Origin: Blastobasis lacticolella
Lineage: Eukaryota; Arthropoda; Insecta; Lepidoptera; Blastobasidae
Direction: 5' to 3'
NCBI GenBank assembly: GCA_905147135.1
Contig: LR990044.1
Span: forward strand, 20,343,622-20,407,621
DNA length: 64,000 nt
In this document: positions 11,601-19,760 of the stretch, piece by piece
Numbering within the stretch: position 1 is the first letter of the stretch
Layout of the letters: each line of letters begins with the position of its first letter
Position numbers and translations under genes: made by a program
Notes under the pieces: generated by a model
Told to the model about the DNA's origin: nothing
Seen by the model: only the letters and a program-made list of their open reading frames with translations
Database searches by the model: none

Positions 11601-14600
11601 TAACTTCGACGTTGCGGTTACCGGTAGCAATTGTGATTGTTTTACTATTGCGTGCCAAGACTTTGTATGGACCTAAGTAAGGAGGTTTTAGAGACGGTCT
11701 GACAGTATCGTCTCGAAGAAAGACGTGTGATGCGGTCTTCAAGTCCTTGGAAACGAAAGTAGGTTGTTTGCCATGGCGGGATGCAGGGGTTGGTCGCAAG
11801 TGGGCCATAAAGCGTTTTAATTGTGTAGCCAAGTTAGAGGCGTCCTCTACGCGATTGTCGGGCATGTTAGGTTGGGAGATAAACTCGCCGGGTAGACACA
11901 GCGGTTCGCCGTACACTAATTCGGCGGGAGAACATTGTAACTCCTCTTTAAGTGCCGAGCGCATACCGAGGAGGACCACTGGTAGAGCTTTATGCCAGGA
12001 CTCCTGATGGCACATTATGGCAGATTTTAACTGACGGTGCATCCTTTCCACCAAGCCATTCGCACATGGGTGATAACTCGTGGTGCGAGTGCGCTTAATA
12101 GAATAAAGCTTAAGAAAAGCTTGAAATAGGGCCGATTCAAATTGACGGCCTTGGTCAGTAGTTATAAGAGAGGGAACGCCGAAGCGTGAAATCCATTCCC
12201 TATGAAATGTCTCGGCAACTTCTTCCGCATTCATAGTGACCATAGGCCAAGCCTCTGGCCACCTTGTGAATCGGTCGACAGCGGTTAGGCAGTATTGGAA
12301 ACCCTTACTATGAGGTAGTGGTCCAATTATGTCCACGTGGACATGCCGAAAGCGTTGTGTCGGCGTTTCGAAGTTACCGAGAGGAGTTTTTGTATGCCTG
12401 ATGATCTTGCTGCGTTGGCAAGCGAGGCAGTTGCGGGACCAAGTTCGGCAATCTTTTTGTATTGGCCACTTTTAACTCGTAATTGGGCCACACAAATCGT
12501 GAGGACACCAAACGTGCAGAAGCTTGCGCGCCAGGGTGACTCAAATTGTGTAACTTGTTGAAGTAAGCGCGACGAAAGGAAGGAGTGAGATAAGGCCGGG
12601 GATTCTTATTGGAAATGTCACAGAAAATGGCAATGTCTGTGCCAGGTATTACAATTTTCTTTAATTTCAGTGACGAATCTTTTATGGCTTTGAGAAGTTC
12701 TTCATCGTTCTCCTGCCCCTTAGCAAGTGCCGCGTAATTATCGTCGAGTTGGATGACTTCAACGCGAGACATGGTGTCTGCAACAATGTTGTCAGGGCCG
12801 CTGATGTGCCGGATGTCAGTGGTAAATTGACTTATGAAAGAGAGCTGGTTAAGCTGTACTGGTGGAAGCTTTTCGCGTTTTTGTTTGAAAGCATAAACTA
12901 AGGGTTTATGGTCTGTGTATATCGTCACATGTTGTACTTCAAGAATGTGACGAAAATGTTGTACGCTTTCATACACAGCCAGTAGCTCTCGATAATAAGC
13001 GGGCCAAGCGGATTGCTTATCATTGAGCTTTTTGCTAAAAAACGCAAGTGCTTGCCACTGATTATCCACATGTTGTTGCAGACAGGCCCCAATGTGTGTG
13101 GACGACGCATCGGTGAAAAGACCTAAGGGAGCGTCGGGAACTGGATGGGCCAAATTTGTTGCATGGGCAAGATGATCTTTACATTTCTGGAAGGCTTCCT
13201 CAAGTGGAGGTGTCCAAGGAAGTGGTTTCTTTCCTTTAGAATTAACCGTTGTAAGGAAGTTGATGATAGGTGCCTGCAATTTGGCAGCGTTTGGAAGGAA
13301 GCGGCGGTAAAAGTTTAGCATGCCCAAGAACCTCCGAAGTCCTTCCACGGTCTTCGGTAAGGGGAAACTCTGAAGAGCTTCTATCCTATCTGGAGGTGGG
13401 CGCATTCCGTCCTTTGTAATCCGATATCCTAAAAACGTAACCTCTTTAGTGCCGAGTACGCACTTGGAAGAGTTGACCACAACACCGAAGTCTTGGAGTC
13501 GCTTGAAAAGAATGCGTAAATGTTCCTGGTGCTGCGGTTCATCCTTTGAATAAACGAGGATGTCGTCTACGTATGGGAAACAGAAATCAAGGCCCTGTGT
13601 TACCTCATCGATGAATCGTTGGAAAGTTTGACCTGCGTTGCGTAACCCGAAGGTCATGAAAGGAAATTCGAAGAGGCCAAACGGGGTAATGATTGCCGTT
13701 TTCACGATGTCCTCTTCAGCAACAGGAATCTGATGGTAAGCTTTGACGAGGTCAATGGTACTAAAGATACCTGATCCTGCGATGTTGTGACCGACGTCCC
13801 CAATGTGACGCACTGGGTAACGATCGGGCACAGTACGTGTATTTAATGCACGGTAATCTCCGCAAGGTCGCCAAGTATAATCTTTCTTAGTGGCGAGATG
13901 AAGCGGTGAGGCCCAGGGGCTTTTAGAGGGTCTCGCAATCCCGTTCTTAATCATAGTTTCAAACTCTTTTTTAGCCGCAAGGAGTTTATGAGGTGCGAGT
14001 CTGCGCGGGCGGCTAGAGACAGGCGGGCCATCAGTGGTTAATATATGATGGACCGTAGAGTGCTTCGTGACCTTTGGGAGGCCCGGAGGTCTTGTAACGC
14101 TGGGGAATTCCTTTAATACTCCAGAGAATTGAGAGTAGGCATCCTTGACGGCCATAGTTTTGATGCTTATGTGGTTAGCGTTGGAAACTAAACCTAGCGT
14201 TGATAATTTTGTTGAATTATCGATAAGACGCTGGTTGCGGCAATCCGGTAGTAGGCTATAGTAGGCCAAAAAATCGGAACCGATAATTGGAGTGGCTACA
14301 TCAGCAATGACGAAATTCCACAAAAATTCTCTTCTGAGACCTAGGTCTAATCGCAGGGCCAAGTTGCCGTAAGTTTTTATAGAGCTACCGTTAGCGGCGC
14401 GAACGTCAAAGTCGGTAGCAGCATAGCGACCTTTCAGAGAATGCCGAGGGAAGCAGCAGATGTCCGAGCCAGTATCAATTAAAAATCGATGTTGTGACCC
14501 GGGGTCCGTAATGAACAAACGGCGGCCATTGGATAAGCAATCAGATTCCGCCACTACTGACTGCTTTTTAGGTTTTCCTGCTCCCAGGAACAAGGAATCG

Positions 14601-17600
14601 TGCAGCGAGTGGCATTGGCACCAAACTTTTTGTGGTACCAGCAGTGCTTTTTCGCCTTTGATGGAGATCGAGACCTACTTGTAGAGTTGGATCTTGATCT
14701 AAATCTAGAGCGATGGCGGTCCTTGTAGAGCTCGTCGACTTTTGTTACAAGGTCTTTAAGTAAATCGTCACGGTTTGTAGTGCTAGTGCTGGTGGTAGTA
14801 TCAGCAGCGGCTGAATTGATACTAGCAGATGGCGGTGCAGAAGGCGAATCTGCTATGGCATCCGCTATTTCGGCCACTTTTTCTAACTTTAGGTTCTTCT
14901 GCGCGATGAGGATTCTCTGGACTTCAACGGGTAACCGTCGCATCCACAATTCTCGCAAAATGCCTTCGTCCCCGAGGTTTGAACCTGCCAGGGAACGAAG
15001 GTGTCGAAGGAAGGTCGACGGTTTCCTCCCACCGAGTTGCTCTTCGCTAAGGAGCTGTCGAACTTTCTGCTCCTTGGAAGTGGAGAGCCGACGTATGAGC
15101 TCTGTTTTCAAATACTCATACTGGTTGGTTTCAGGTGGGTCGGATATTATATCGTCGACCTCGTCGACTACCAGGGTGTCCAACATAGAAAGGACGTAGC
15201 CATATTTGGTAGCATCCTGGGTTATGCCTGCTATTCTAAATTGTGATTCCGCGATTGCAAACCAGGATTTTGGTTTGTCAATCCAGAAGCCAGGTAATTT
15301 CGCAGTAACTGCATTTATTTGAGAATCAGATTGTGAAGCAGCCGTTTGTAATAGACTTAGCTGCTGCTGTAATTCCGCTAGTTGTTTTTTTAGTTCCTCC
15401 TCCATTGTGAAACTATTATAAAATATAGGTATACAAAGAGAAAAGGACCTAATGAAACTAATACCAGTTCAAATAAATGCTTATTGCTGTTAAATCTGTT
15501 GTAAACATGCAACGAAAAATATAGTACCTATTTATTAAAACTATAATAATAACAATAGATATTTCGGCAAAAATGTAAACCAACAAAAATCAAAGTGCTA
15601 CTACTAGTACAAACTACAATGTAAATATGATGCAAAAAGTATAAAAATAAACAAAATATGTATTGTATCAACGAACACTTCCTAGTTTAAAATTGGGGCA
15701 GAATGTGTCGTATTGTTTTTTGCTTACATGTGGCGCTAAGTGGTTAGCGGGCCGAGCGCAGGCAGATGCATTCCACGACCCTTATCGCCCGTCGGTTCAC
15801 GCGCTGACTCAAAGTTGCGTGATTTTTGACGACGAGTTTTGAAATTTAAAACCGCACATTTTTACTATTTATAACACTGACACTGATTGGCTTTTGCACT
15901 TGCACTATATCACTATATACGACACTGGAATAGCGGGTGGATGTCGCTGGCGTAAACACGTCTTCGTTAGGCAGGGTCCTGGGGCGGCTGATTTGCAGCC
16001 CGCCAGGGACTACCGGAAGTGGGCAGCGGATGTAGGCGCCACGATATAACTCGCTGAATCACCTAAGGCCGTCGGGCTAGGTTTTTACCAGTGGGTCTGC
16101 TGGGACTCGAAGTTTCGCTGCTGCGTTATTGCGTTATCACGTCGGGGTCACCAATTTAGGGGTTTGATGTTATATGGAGAGATCCCCTAACTCTTTTTAT
16201 TGTGTTGTAAAATGGAGTATTCACTTAATAAAACCACGATGTTAGAAATGACTTGTATAATAAGTATAAGTAACACGGTCACAATTAAGTTATATTATGT
16301 TACGTTACAAAGTTGTAAACACAGTGGTGGCAGCTCGAGTGCCAAAAGCAGACTCTCGCCTGACCGATAGACTGGGTGTCCCGAAACATAAGTGGGTGCA
16401 TACGGGACGCGTTCTGAGATGAACGCTACACCTTCCTCACGAAACACTCCAGTTATGGTTGAAAACTGCATTAAAATCTGTTGCGTAGTTTCAAAAATAT
16501 CAATAGCGTTTGTTTTATACTATGTATAGATTTATTTGCCTCAGAGGCTATACTATAGCCAATACCAGGCCTCAATGGTTCAAGAGGTCCTTCGACCGGG
16601 TGGACTGACGATTTGCGAGCGGCTGCAGGTATATGCTGGATGCGCCAAGCCGCGGACAGGGTGCATTGGCGCTTATTGGGGAAGGTCTTAAGTTCAGCAG
16701 TGGATTTCGACGTGGCTTAGGAGTAAAGGTCTGAGAGCCAGATCAGACTAGACCAGACATGCCTTAACATAGCAGCCATTATTATTCCTTTATTCCAATG
16801 CTCGTACGTGGTATTATCAATGAGAAAAGTAACTCCTTTTAAGAGGAGAGAGCATAATATCTAATAACGCGTGTAATGCGTATGTGGAATGGCCGATGGA
16901 TGTGCCCAAAAGAACTAGCATAAGAACTGGAATTCCATCATTAAACATAATATGGCGACTCGGCAGTCAAACGGCACGTTCGTAGCCTATCTTCGCTATA
17001 GAAATTGAACCATAGGTCTCCGCACCCGTCCTTTTCACGGAGTAAGGAGTTAATTTCCTCATTGGGTATAATGCTTTTGATCCCTTGTAGGTGGCGTACC
17101 GTCTGTGCGACTACTTGGCGAAGGGCCAAAAGGAGATGCTGGTCTCAAATAGGCTGAGGAGCATCGCCGACGTCGTGCTGGAGAGGGTCGCTGAGATTTT
17201 GGGTAGGAGCAACGTACCTACATTATGTCAAGAATGTCGTGAAAAAGAAATACTGCTCTTGTAAAAATTACTGTCAAACTGAGTACTTCAGCTATCACAT
17301 CATACCTATAGGATGGTGGCGCCCTCAACATTTTAACGACTTTCTTGACAGGCTGTAGAATTACTATTTATAATTATTATCATCAGGTGTGCTGTGGTGA
17401 CTGGGATTGAAAGAGGTATGCTGCGATGGTTTGGACACGTGGATAGGATGGATGAAAGACGGCTTACGATAGGAATCATCAGTAGAATGCTAATGGAAGG
17501 GTCGGTAGAGACCAAGACGGACATACGTAATACTGATCAAATCAATGACTTGATCAGTCCCACTCCAACCCAGAACCACTCCAAAAAGGGCATGTCAAGA

Positions 17601-18257
17601 GTATCTATTTAGAAGACCGGGCGAAGTGGAGGGGAAAGAGTGGGAAAGCGGCAGAAGCCGGGATTGATCGCTCGGATGATGATGATAATGACCTAACATC
17701 GGTTCGGCACAGCCGCAGCGTAGGATTTAGCTTCATAATACGCACTTGTAGATTCCATGAAGTTCGATGATTATACGTAGTCTACGACTGCACAAAACTA
17801 AACGGGGTGATGTGGTAGGCTTGGTGGCAGGCTGCATAAATCCGAACAGCGTGGCAGTGGAGGAATAGATGATGTACTCTTACGATTCCATCCACGTTAT
17901 CCATGGCTGTCCCTTTCGTCCATTGGTGTGACCTTTGATAAGTTGTCAGTTCATCTCGTGCGGATGGTGAATATCAGTGAATCTCGAGGAGCGACCACAA
18001 TCATCCTCGAGATGTACTGGAGACTGAAGTGCGGCGTGGAGTATATTAAAACAATTAAAGAGCATACCCCGTCCCCAGGCGAGCCGAAGCCCTCGCGCAG
18101 CCACCCGGGGCGGCTGGCGCGGTTTATGGTGGCGATCTCTGACCGCATCGCGGTCTGGATCGAGAACGCGGTGTACCGCGCCGAGGACGCCGAGCCGGCC
18201 GAGTCGGGTCGCGACACGCACATCCGGCTCGACGACGACAAGCCGATCATATGCTGA
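8506..18257 (+). CDS. Gene A: five-exon gene, 290-residue protein of unknown function
   Basis: The exons are 8506-8623, 9876-10065, 10714-10858, 17091-17202 and 17950-18257. The phases chain exactly (1, 2, 0, 1) and the total is 873 coding bases including tga. The protein begins MSISQKDSKSAKSNPGSEES and has a Ser/Lys/Asn-rich head with SNK repeats, a Gly/Arg linker, then long charged segments typical of alpha-helix (MERVEMLARPAVRRLRSLWD; LPKERRDKIKSALEEDYFLS). It ends in an acidic tail, DDDKPIIC. There is no signal peptide, no clear membrane segment and no motif that I can assign, so I do not recognise the family. Intron 3 (6.2 kb) holds an antisense LTR retrotransposon, introns 1 and 2 hold SINE-type repeats, and the sequence after the stop is a tandem duplication of the gene end. 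Exon structure is confident; function is unknown. Confidence 0.8.
8624..9875 (+). other. Gene A intron 1 with retroposon D
   Basis: The intron runs from gtaagt to cctaag. A copy of dispersed retroposon D covers about 9440-9850, with cacctgcggttccgcatttt, a middle block with gcgagcgctta, and an A-rich end about 25 bases before the acceptor. Earlier parts (8740-8900) show a C/G-rich repeated motif (ccaccccag) but no gene. Confidence 0.65.
9876..10065 (+). CDS. Gene A exon 2
   Basis: These 190 bases are very GC-rich compared with their surroundings and follow tttcctaag. They encode a Gly/Arg linker and then the helical MERVEMLARPAVRRLR segment, up to FLSPE. The donor is gtgagt at 10066. The exon ends with two bases of a split Glu codon. 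Confidence 0.78.
10083..10262 (-). repeat. SINE-A copy just downstream of gene A exon 2
   Basis: Minus-strand SINE-A body sequence is recognisable by gatcaggtaattatggtgga, gaacctgaccagattggatc-type sequence and cattcagtcccctgaatgtg. It starts less than 20 bases after the exon 2 donor. The tRNA head is absent. Confidence 0.8.
10714..10858 (+). CDS. Gene A exon 3
   Basis: The acceptor is ttaccag (ending 10713) and the exon is 145 bases. It encodes EQTEQYFQALGDQTRHWNGP followed by a charged stretch ending QKWLVNFSAQ. The donor gttact is weak but keeps phase 0, and exon 4 continues in frame. Confidence 0.75.
10905..10949 (+). repeat. Left half of a LINE-tail relic split by the retrotransposon
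   Basis: The sequence ctagctggaccgccgcgact..taaacctt is the start of a dispersed non-LTR 3' tail. Its continuation (cctcacgaaacactcc and onward) is at 16431, on the far side of the LTR element. Confidence 0.7.
10946..10949. repeat. Target-site duplication, left copy (CCTT)
   Basis: CCTT immediately before the left LTR is repeated immediately after the right LTR at 16431-16434. Confidence 0.8.
10950..11225 (-). repeat. 3' LTR (left copy)
   Basis: These 276 bp match 16155-16430 base for base as far as I can read. In element orientation the LTR starts TGTAGCGTTC and ends CCCCTAAA. Confidence 0.93.
11226..11240 (-). other. Polypurine tract
   Basis: In element orientation this reads tccgtaggggggtgg directly before the 3' LTR, the expected position and composition for plus-strand DNA priming. 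Confidence 0.8.
11377..12336 (-). pseudogene. Integrase catalytic core and C-terminal region (frame-broken from pol)
   Basis: The reading frame has the DDE catalytic triad: Asp2 (DIIGPLP), Asp61 (TTDQGRQF) and Glu97 (NGLVERMH), with the canonical 35 residues between the last two. A GPY/F-type segment (PPYLGPYKVL) follows near residue 215, then a Pro/Thr-rich tail. It has no natural ATG; the displayed start is a GTG and the frame stays open upstream to about 12463. It is out of frame with the upstream pol ORF because of the insertion at 12464-12485, so it is a broken part of Pol. Integrase would insert the cDNA into host DNA. Confidence 0.88.
12374..14593 (-). CDS. pol: pol: protease, reverse transcriptase, RNase H and start of integrase
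   Basis: The 739-codon frame contains, in order, an aspartic protease (LIDTGSD at about residues 38-44), reverse transcriptase (DLVKAYHQIP near 281; the YVDD catalytic box at 341-344; FLGMLNFYRRF near 423), RNase H (FTDASSTHIGA near 493 and DNIVAD near 601) and the His pair of the integrase zinc finger (H682 and H686). After that it runs out of frame, and its last roughly 28 residues are not integrase. The frame begins at a TTG inside the end of gag, in a different frame. Pol is therefore probably made by ribosomal frameshifting, as in many Ty3/gypsy elements. Its position after gag and before integrase is standard. Confidence 0.92.
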   Translation of the reverse strand: MFLGAGKPKKQSVVAESDCLSNGRRLFITDPGSQHRFLIDTGSDICCFPRHSLKGRYAATDFDVRAANGSSIKTYGNLALRLDLGLRREFLWNFVIADVATPIIGSDFLAYYSLLPDCRNQRLIDNSTKLSTLGLVSNANHISIKTMAVKDAYSQFSGVLKEFPSVTRPPGLPKVTKHSTVHHILTTDGPPVSSRPRRLAPHKLLAAKKEFETMIKNGIARPSKSPWASPLHLATKKDYTWRPCGDYRALNTRTVPDRYPVRHIGDVGHNIAGSGIFSTIDLVKAYHQIPVAEEDIVKTAIITPFGLFEFPFMTFGLRNAGQTFQRFIDEVTQGLDFCFPYVDDILVYSKDEPQHQEHLRILFKRLQDFGVVVNSSKCVLGTKEVTFLGYRITKDGMRPPPDRIEALQSFPLPKTVEGLRRFLGMLNFYRRFLPNAAKLQAPIINFLTTVNSKGKKPLPWTPPLEEAFQKCKDHLAHATNLAHPVPDAPLGLFTDASSTHIGACLQQHVDNQWQALAFFSKKLNDKQSAWPAYYRELLAVYESVQHFRHILEVQHVTIYTDHKPLVYAFKQKREKLPPVQLNQLSFISQFTTDIRHISGPDNIVADTMSRVEVIQLDDNYAALAKGQENDEELLKAIKDSSLKLKKIVIPGTDIAIFCDISNKNPRPYLTPSFRRAYFNKLHNLSHPGAQASARLVSSRFVWPNYELKVANTKRLPNLVPQLPRLPTQQDHQAYKNSSR
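12464..12491 (-). other. 22-bp insertion flanked by a 6-bp repeat, breaking integrase
   Basis: ggccac occurs at 12464-12469 and again at 12486-12491. Removing one 22-base unit restores one continuous frame across the zinc finger, because 22 is not a multiple of three. The Cys pair of the HHCC motif lies in the downstream frame. Confidence 0.75.
14554..15405 (-). CDS. gag: gag: nucleocapsid/capsid polyprotein
   Basis: A 283-residue frame starts at a true ATG (MEEELKKQLAELQQQLSLLQ). The N-terminus is coiled-coil-like. A central capsid-like region follows (FWIDKPKSWFAIAESQFRIA near residues 56-75), then an Arg/Ser-rich segment, then a zinc-binding motif CWYHKKFGANATRCTIPC, which fits CX2HX9CX3C. 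This differs from the usual CX2CX4HX4C knuckle and is the hallmark of CsRn1-type Ty3/gypsy elements. Gag would form the particle that packages element RNA in the cytoplasm. The last 40 bases overlap the pol frame. Confidence 0.9.
   Translation of the reverse strand: MEEELKKQLAELQQQLSLLQTAASQSDSQINAVTAKLPGFWIDKPKSWFAIAESQFRIAGITQDATKYGYVLSMLDTLVVDEVDDIISDPPETNQYEYLKTELIRRLSTSKEQKVRQLLSEEQLGGRKPSTFLRHLRSLAGSNLGDEGILRELWMRRLPVEVQRILIAQKNLKLEKVAEIADAIADSPSAPPSASINSAAADTTTSTSTTNRDDLLKDLVTKVDELYKDRHRSRFRSRSNSTSRSRSPSKAKKHCWYHKKFGANATRCTIPCSWEQENLKSSQ
15406..16136 (-). other. Leader of the LTR retrotransposon
   Basis: About 730 bp lie between the primer site and the gag ATG without a long ORF. In element orientation this is the 5' untranslated leader, presumably with the RNA packaging signal. 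Confidence 0.7.
16137..16153 (-). other. Primer-binding site, tRNA-Trp type
   Basis: In element orientation this reads TGGTGACCCCGACGTGA, one base inside the 5' LTR. It is complementary to the 3' end of insect tRNA-Trp, the primer known for CsRn1-type elements. The match to tRNA-Trp is from general knowledge. Confidence 0.85.
16155..16430 (-). repeat. 5' LTR (right copy)
   Basis: This is the 276-bp direct repeat of 10950-11225 with no difference found on reading. It would contain the promoter and the start of element RNA. Confidence 0.93.
16431..16505 (+). repeat. CCTT target duplication and right half of the split LINE relic
   Basis: The sequence starts ccttcctcacgaaacactcc and continues with the gcattaaaatctgttgcgta motif of a dispersed LINE tail whose left half is at 10905-10949. 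Joined through a single CCTT, the two halves form one normal repeat copy. Confidence 0.75.
16570..16735 (+). repeat. LINE C-terminal relic in gene A intron 3
   Basis: One frame reads RPGGLTICERLQ-like and RWTDDLRAAAG-like fragments typical of the end of a LINE reverse-transcriptase ORF. It resembles the pieces at 20500-20720 and 23570-23660. Confidence 0.5.
17091..17202 (+). CDS. Gene A exon 4
   Basis: The acceptor is tcccttgtag and the exon is 112 bases. It encodes VAYRLCDYLAKGQKEMLVSN followed by RLRSIADVVLERVAEIL. The donor is gtagga at 17203, and the exon ends one base into a codon completed by exon 5. Confidence 0.75.
17395..17690 (+). repeat. LINE C-terminal relic in gene A intron 4
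   Basis: A frame reads GMLRWFGHVDRMDERRLT, the conserved tail of RTE-like reverse-transcriptase ORFs. Fragments ending in the gatgatgatgat tail follow. It is broken and not part of gene A. Confidence 0.75.
17950..18257 (+). CDS. Gene A exon 5 (coding end)
   Basis: The exon follows gttgtcag (ending 17949), completes a Val codon and reads HLVRMVNISESRGATTIILE, then a Pro-rich stretch and an Arg/Ala/Glu-rich end, to tga at 18255-18257. GC content rises sharply along the exon. Part of it is duplicated downstream. Confidence 0.78.
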
Positions 18258-18720
18258 TGGCTGGGAGCACGTGAGTGAGTTTTGTGGTGGTGGTGACCAT
18301 CATGCCGTCTTGATCCAATAGCCATCTTGGCGGTGCAGGGTCTCGGATCGCATCGCGAACTGGTGGCTATGCTGATGGCTGGGAGCATGTGAGTGAGCTG
18401 TCTTGTGATGGCGAGTCTCCTTCATGTCGCTTGATTCAATGGTCATCTTGGAGGTACCGGGTCTCTGATCGCATCGCGGTCTGGTGGCTATGCTGATGGT
18501 TGAGAGCACGTGAGTTGGCTGTCTTGTGGTGGCCATCGTGCCGCTTGATCCAATGGTCATCTTGGCGGTACCGGATTTGGGATCGCATCGCGGCCTGGAT
18601 CGAGAACGCGATGTACCGCGCCAAGGATGCCGAGCCTAGACAAGGCGATTATATGCTGATGGCTGGGAGCACGTGAGTCAGCTAGCTTGTGGTGCCGCTT
18701 GATGAAATGCCCACATTGGC
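18251..18720 (+). repeat. Tandem duplication of the gene A 3' end
   Basis: Units beginning atgctgatggctgggagca start at 18251, 18369, 18490 and 18653, giving spacings of 118, 121 and 163. Each of the first three carries the exon 5 motif gatcgcatcgcg. The longest unit also repeats gatcgagaacgcg.tgtaccg from the exon, with point differences. The units are partial copies of the last coding exon plus its 3' flank. Confidence 0.85.
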
Positions 18721-18721
18721 G

Positions 18722-18901
18722 TTAACAGTGTTTCCTTTGAACTATGACATGGGATCCTTCAAGAGGTATATTAGAGGTCTCCTTAGAGACGGAAAACACA
18801 TTGGTAGCACCCCTGGTGTTGCTGATGTCCATAGGCGTCGGTGACCACTTTCCATCAGGTGGCCCGTGTGCCTGTTTGATTGCTGTAATACATAAAAAAA
18901 A
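18722..18901 (+). repeat. Retroposon C copy with poly-A end
   Basis: It contains tggtgaccactttccatcag and caggtggcccgtgtgcctgt, then ends in a run of A. Related copies are at 22561 (inverted), 23676 (inverted), 32600 and 36775. Confidence 0.7.
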
Positions 18902-18977
18902 GAATGTCATTCATACACAGTTGCAGAGCAACGATTTGGGAGCATATTTTTAGTAAAATAAATGACCTTTTTGCTTC

Positions 18978-19141
18978 AATGGTCATCTTGGCGTTAATGA
19001 CGCGGTTGTGCTTACGCGTGAGGGCCCAGGGTCTGCCTTGACCATGATACAGGATTTGGCAGATCAGGTAATTATAGTGGAGCAGTTGACATCTGACCTC
19101 TGTGACTCTGTTAACATTGGAATTTGCCGGTTGATCCAATG
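18978..19141 (-). repeat. SINE-A partial copy
   Basis: Minus-strand body with catcttggcgttaatgacgc, then ggatttggcagatcaggtaa. It stops before the tRNA head. Confidence 0.78.
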
Positions 19142-19369
19142 TTTGATAAAATAGACTTGATCAAGCGAAACATGGGGAGATTAATCCCCACACACGGTCA
19201 GTTTGGCTTGATAAAGCCTAGCCATTGGATCACGCGGCATGATGGTGAGTGGAAGGACTGTAATCTCAAGATTGGCGTACATTCAAACACTTTTTTAAAC
19301 ATTTAGGTACATTTTTACGTGTTTTACAGGGTCGGCGACGCCCTAGTGACAGGTACAGCTAAACCTGTC

Positions 19370-19760
19370 CGTACACTTGTTTGGCACCTCAGTAGGTAGT
19401 AGGTATAAAATTACAGAAAAATTTTTTCCATGAATGCAAATGTTTTCAAATCAGTCACCGTCAACAAGAGCGCACAACAGTTAACTGCTGGGACCGAGTA
19501 TTCGTAGAGGAAGTTGCCATAATCTCTGTGCTTGGCGGGTTGGAGATCCATGCTCAACAATTTTAAAAGTTCATTCACCCATTGATAGATGCATTATCCA
19601 GAAGTAACATAGGCCACGTTATATCCTGATATCCCCACAGGATCACACGGGGTCGGGGACTCTGAATTGCACCGTGTGAAGTTGGGGCGGGGCGCTCGTT
19701 TCTAATAATTCACCAGGCAGGCTCCAAGCTTGTTCGCCACCTTTGTGGTATAAAAAATAA
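19370..19760. repeat. Mixed LINE-tail scraps
   Basis: Pieces recognisable from other copies include tacacttgtttggcacctca (compare 48015), a ttgccataatctctgtgctt block (compare 41920) and gccacctttgtggtataaaa near 19737. No gene is visible. Confidence 0.5.

Larger units (their letters stand above)
10950..16430 (-). mobile_element. CsRn1-clade Ty3/gypsy LTR retrotransposon, antisense in gene A intron 3
   Basis: This is a complete-length element read on the minus strand: 5' LTR (16155-16430), tRNA-Trp primer site, leader, gag, pol (protease, reverse transcriptase, RNase H), integrase in a shifted frame, polypurine tract and 3' LTR (10950-11225). Ty3/gypsy order is shown by integrase following RNase H. 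Assignment to the CsRn1 clade (which includes Kabuki of Bombyx) rests on the unusual CX2HX9CX3C gag motif and the Trp primer site. The two LTRs show no difference over 276 bp, so insertion was recent. A 22-bp insertion breaks the frame at the integrase zinc finger, so this copy cannot make a normal Pol by itself. Confidence 0.93.

Noticed and set aside
11377..15405. Endogenous retrovirus with an envelope gene
   Set aside because: No ORF follows integrase before the 3' LTR; gag and pol features fit a CsRn1-type retrotransposon without an envelope.
17946..18388. Minus ORFs over gene A exon 5 and the tandem array
   Set aside because: They are shadows of a GC-rich exon and its duplications. The His-rich frames at 18300-18624 are repeat translations.
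18251..18720. CRISPR-like or satellite array
   Set aside because: The units are long, diverged copies of a gene end, with no short identical repeats separated by unique spacers.
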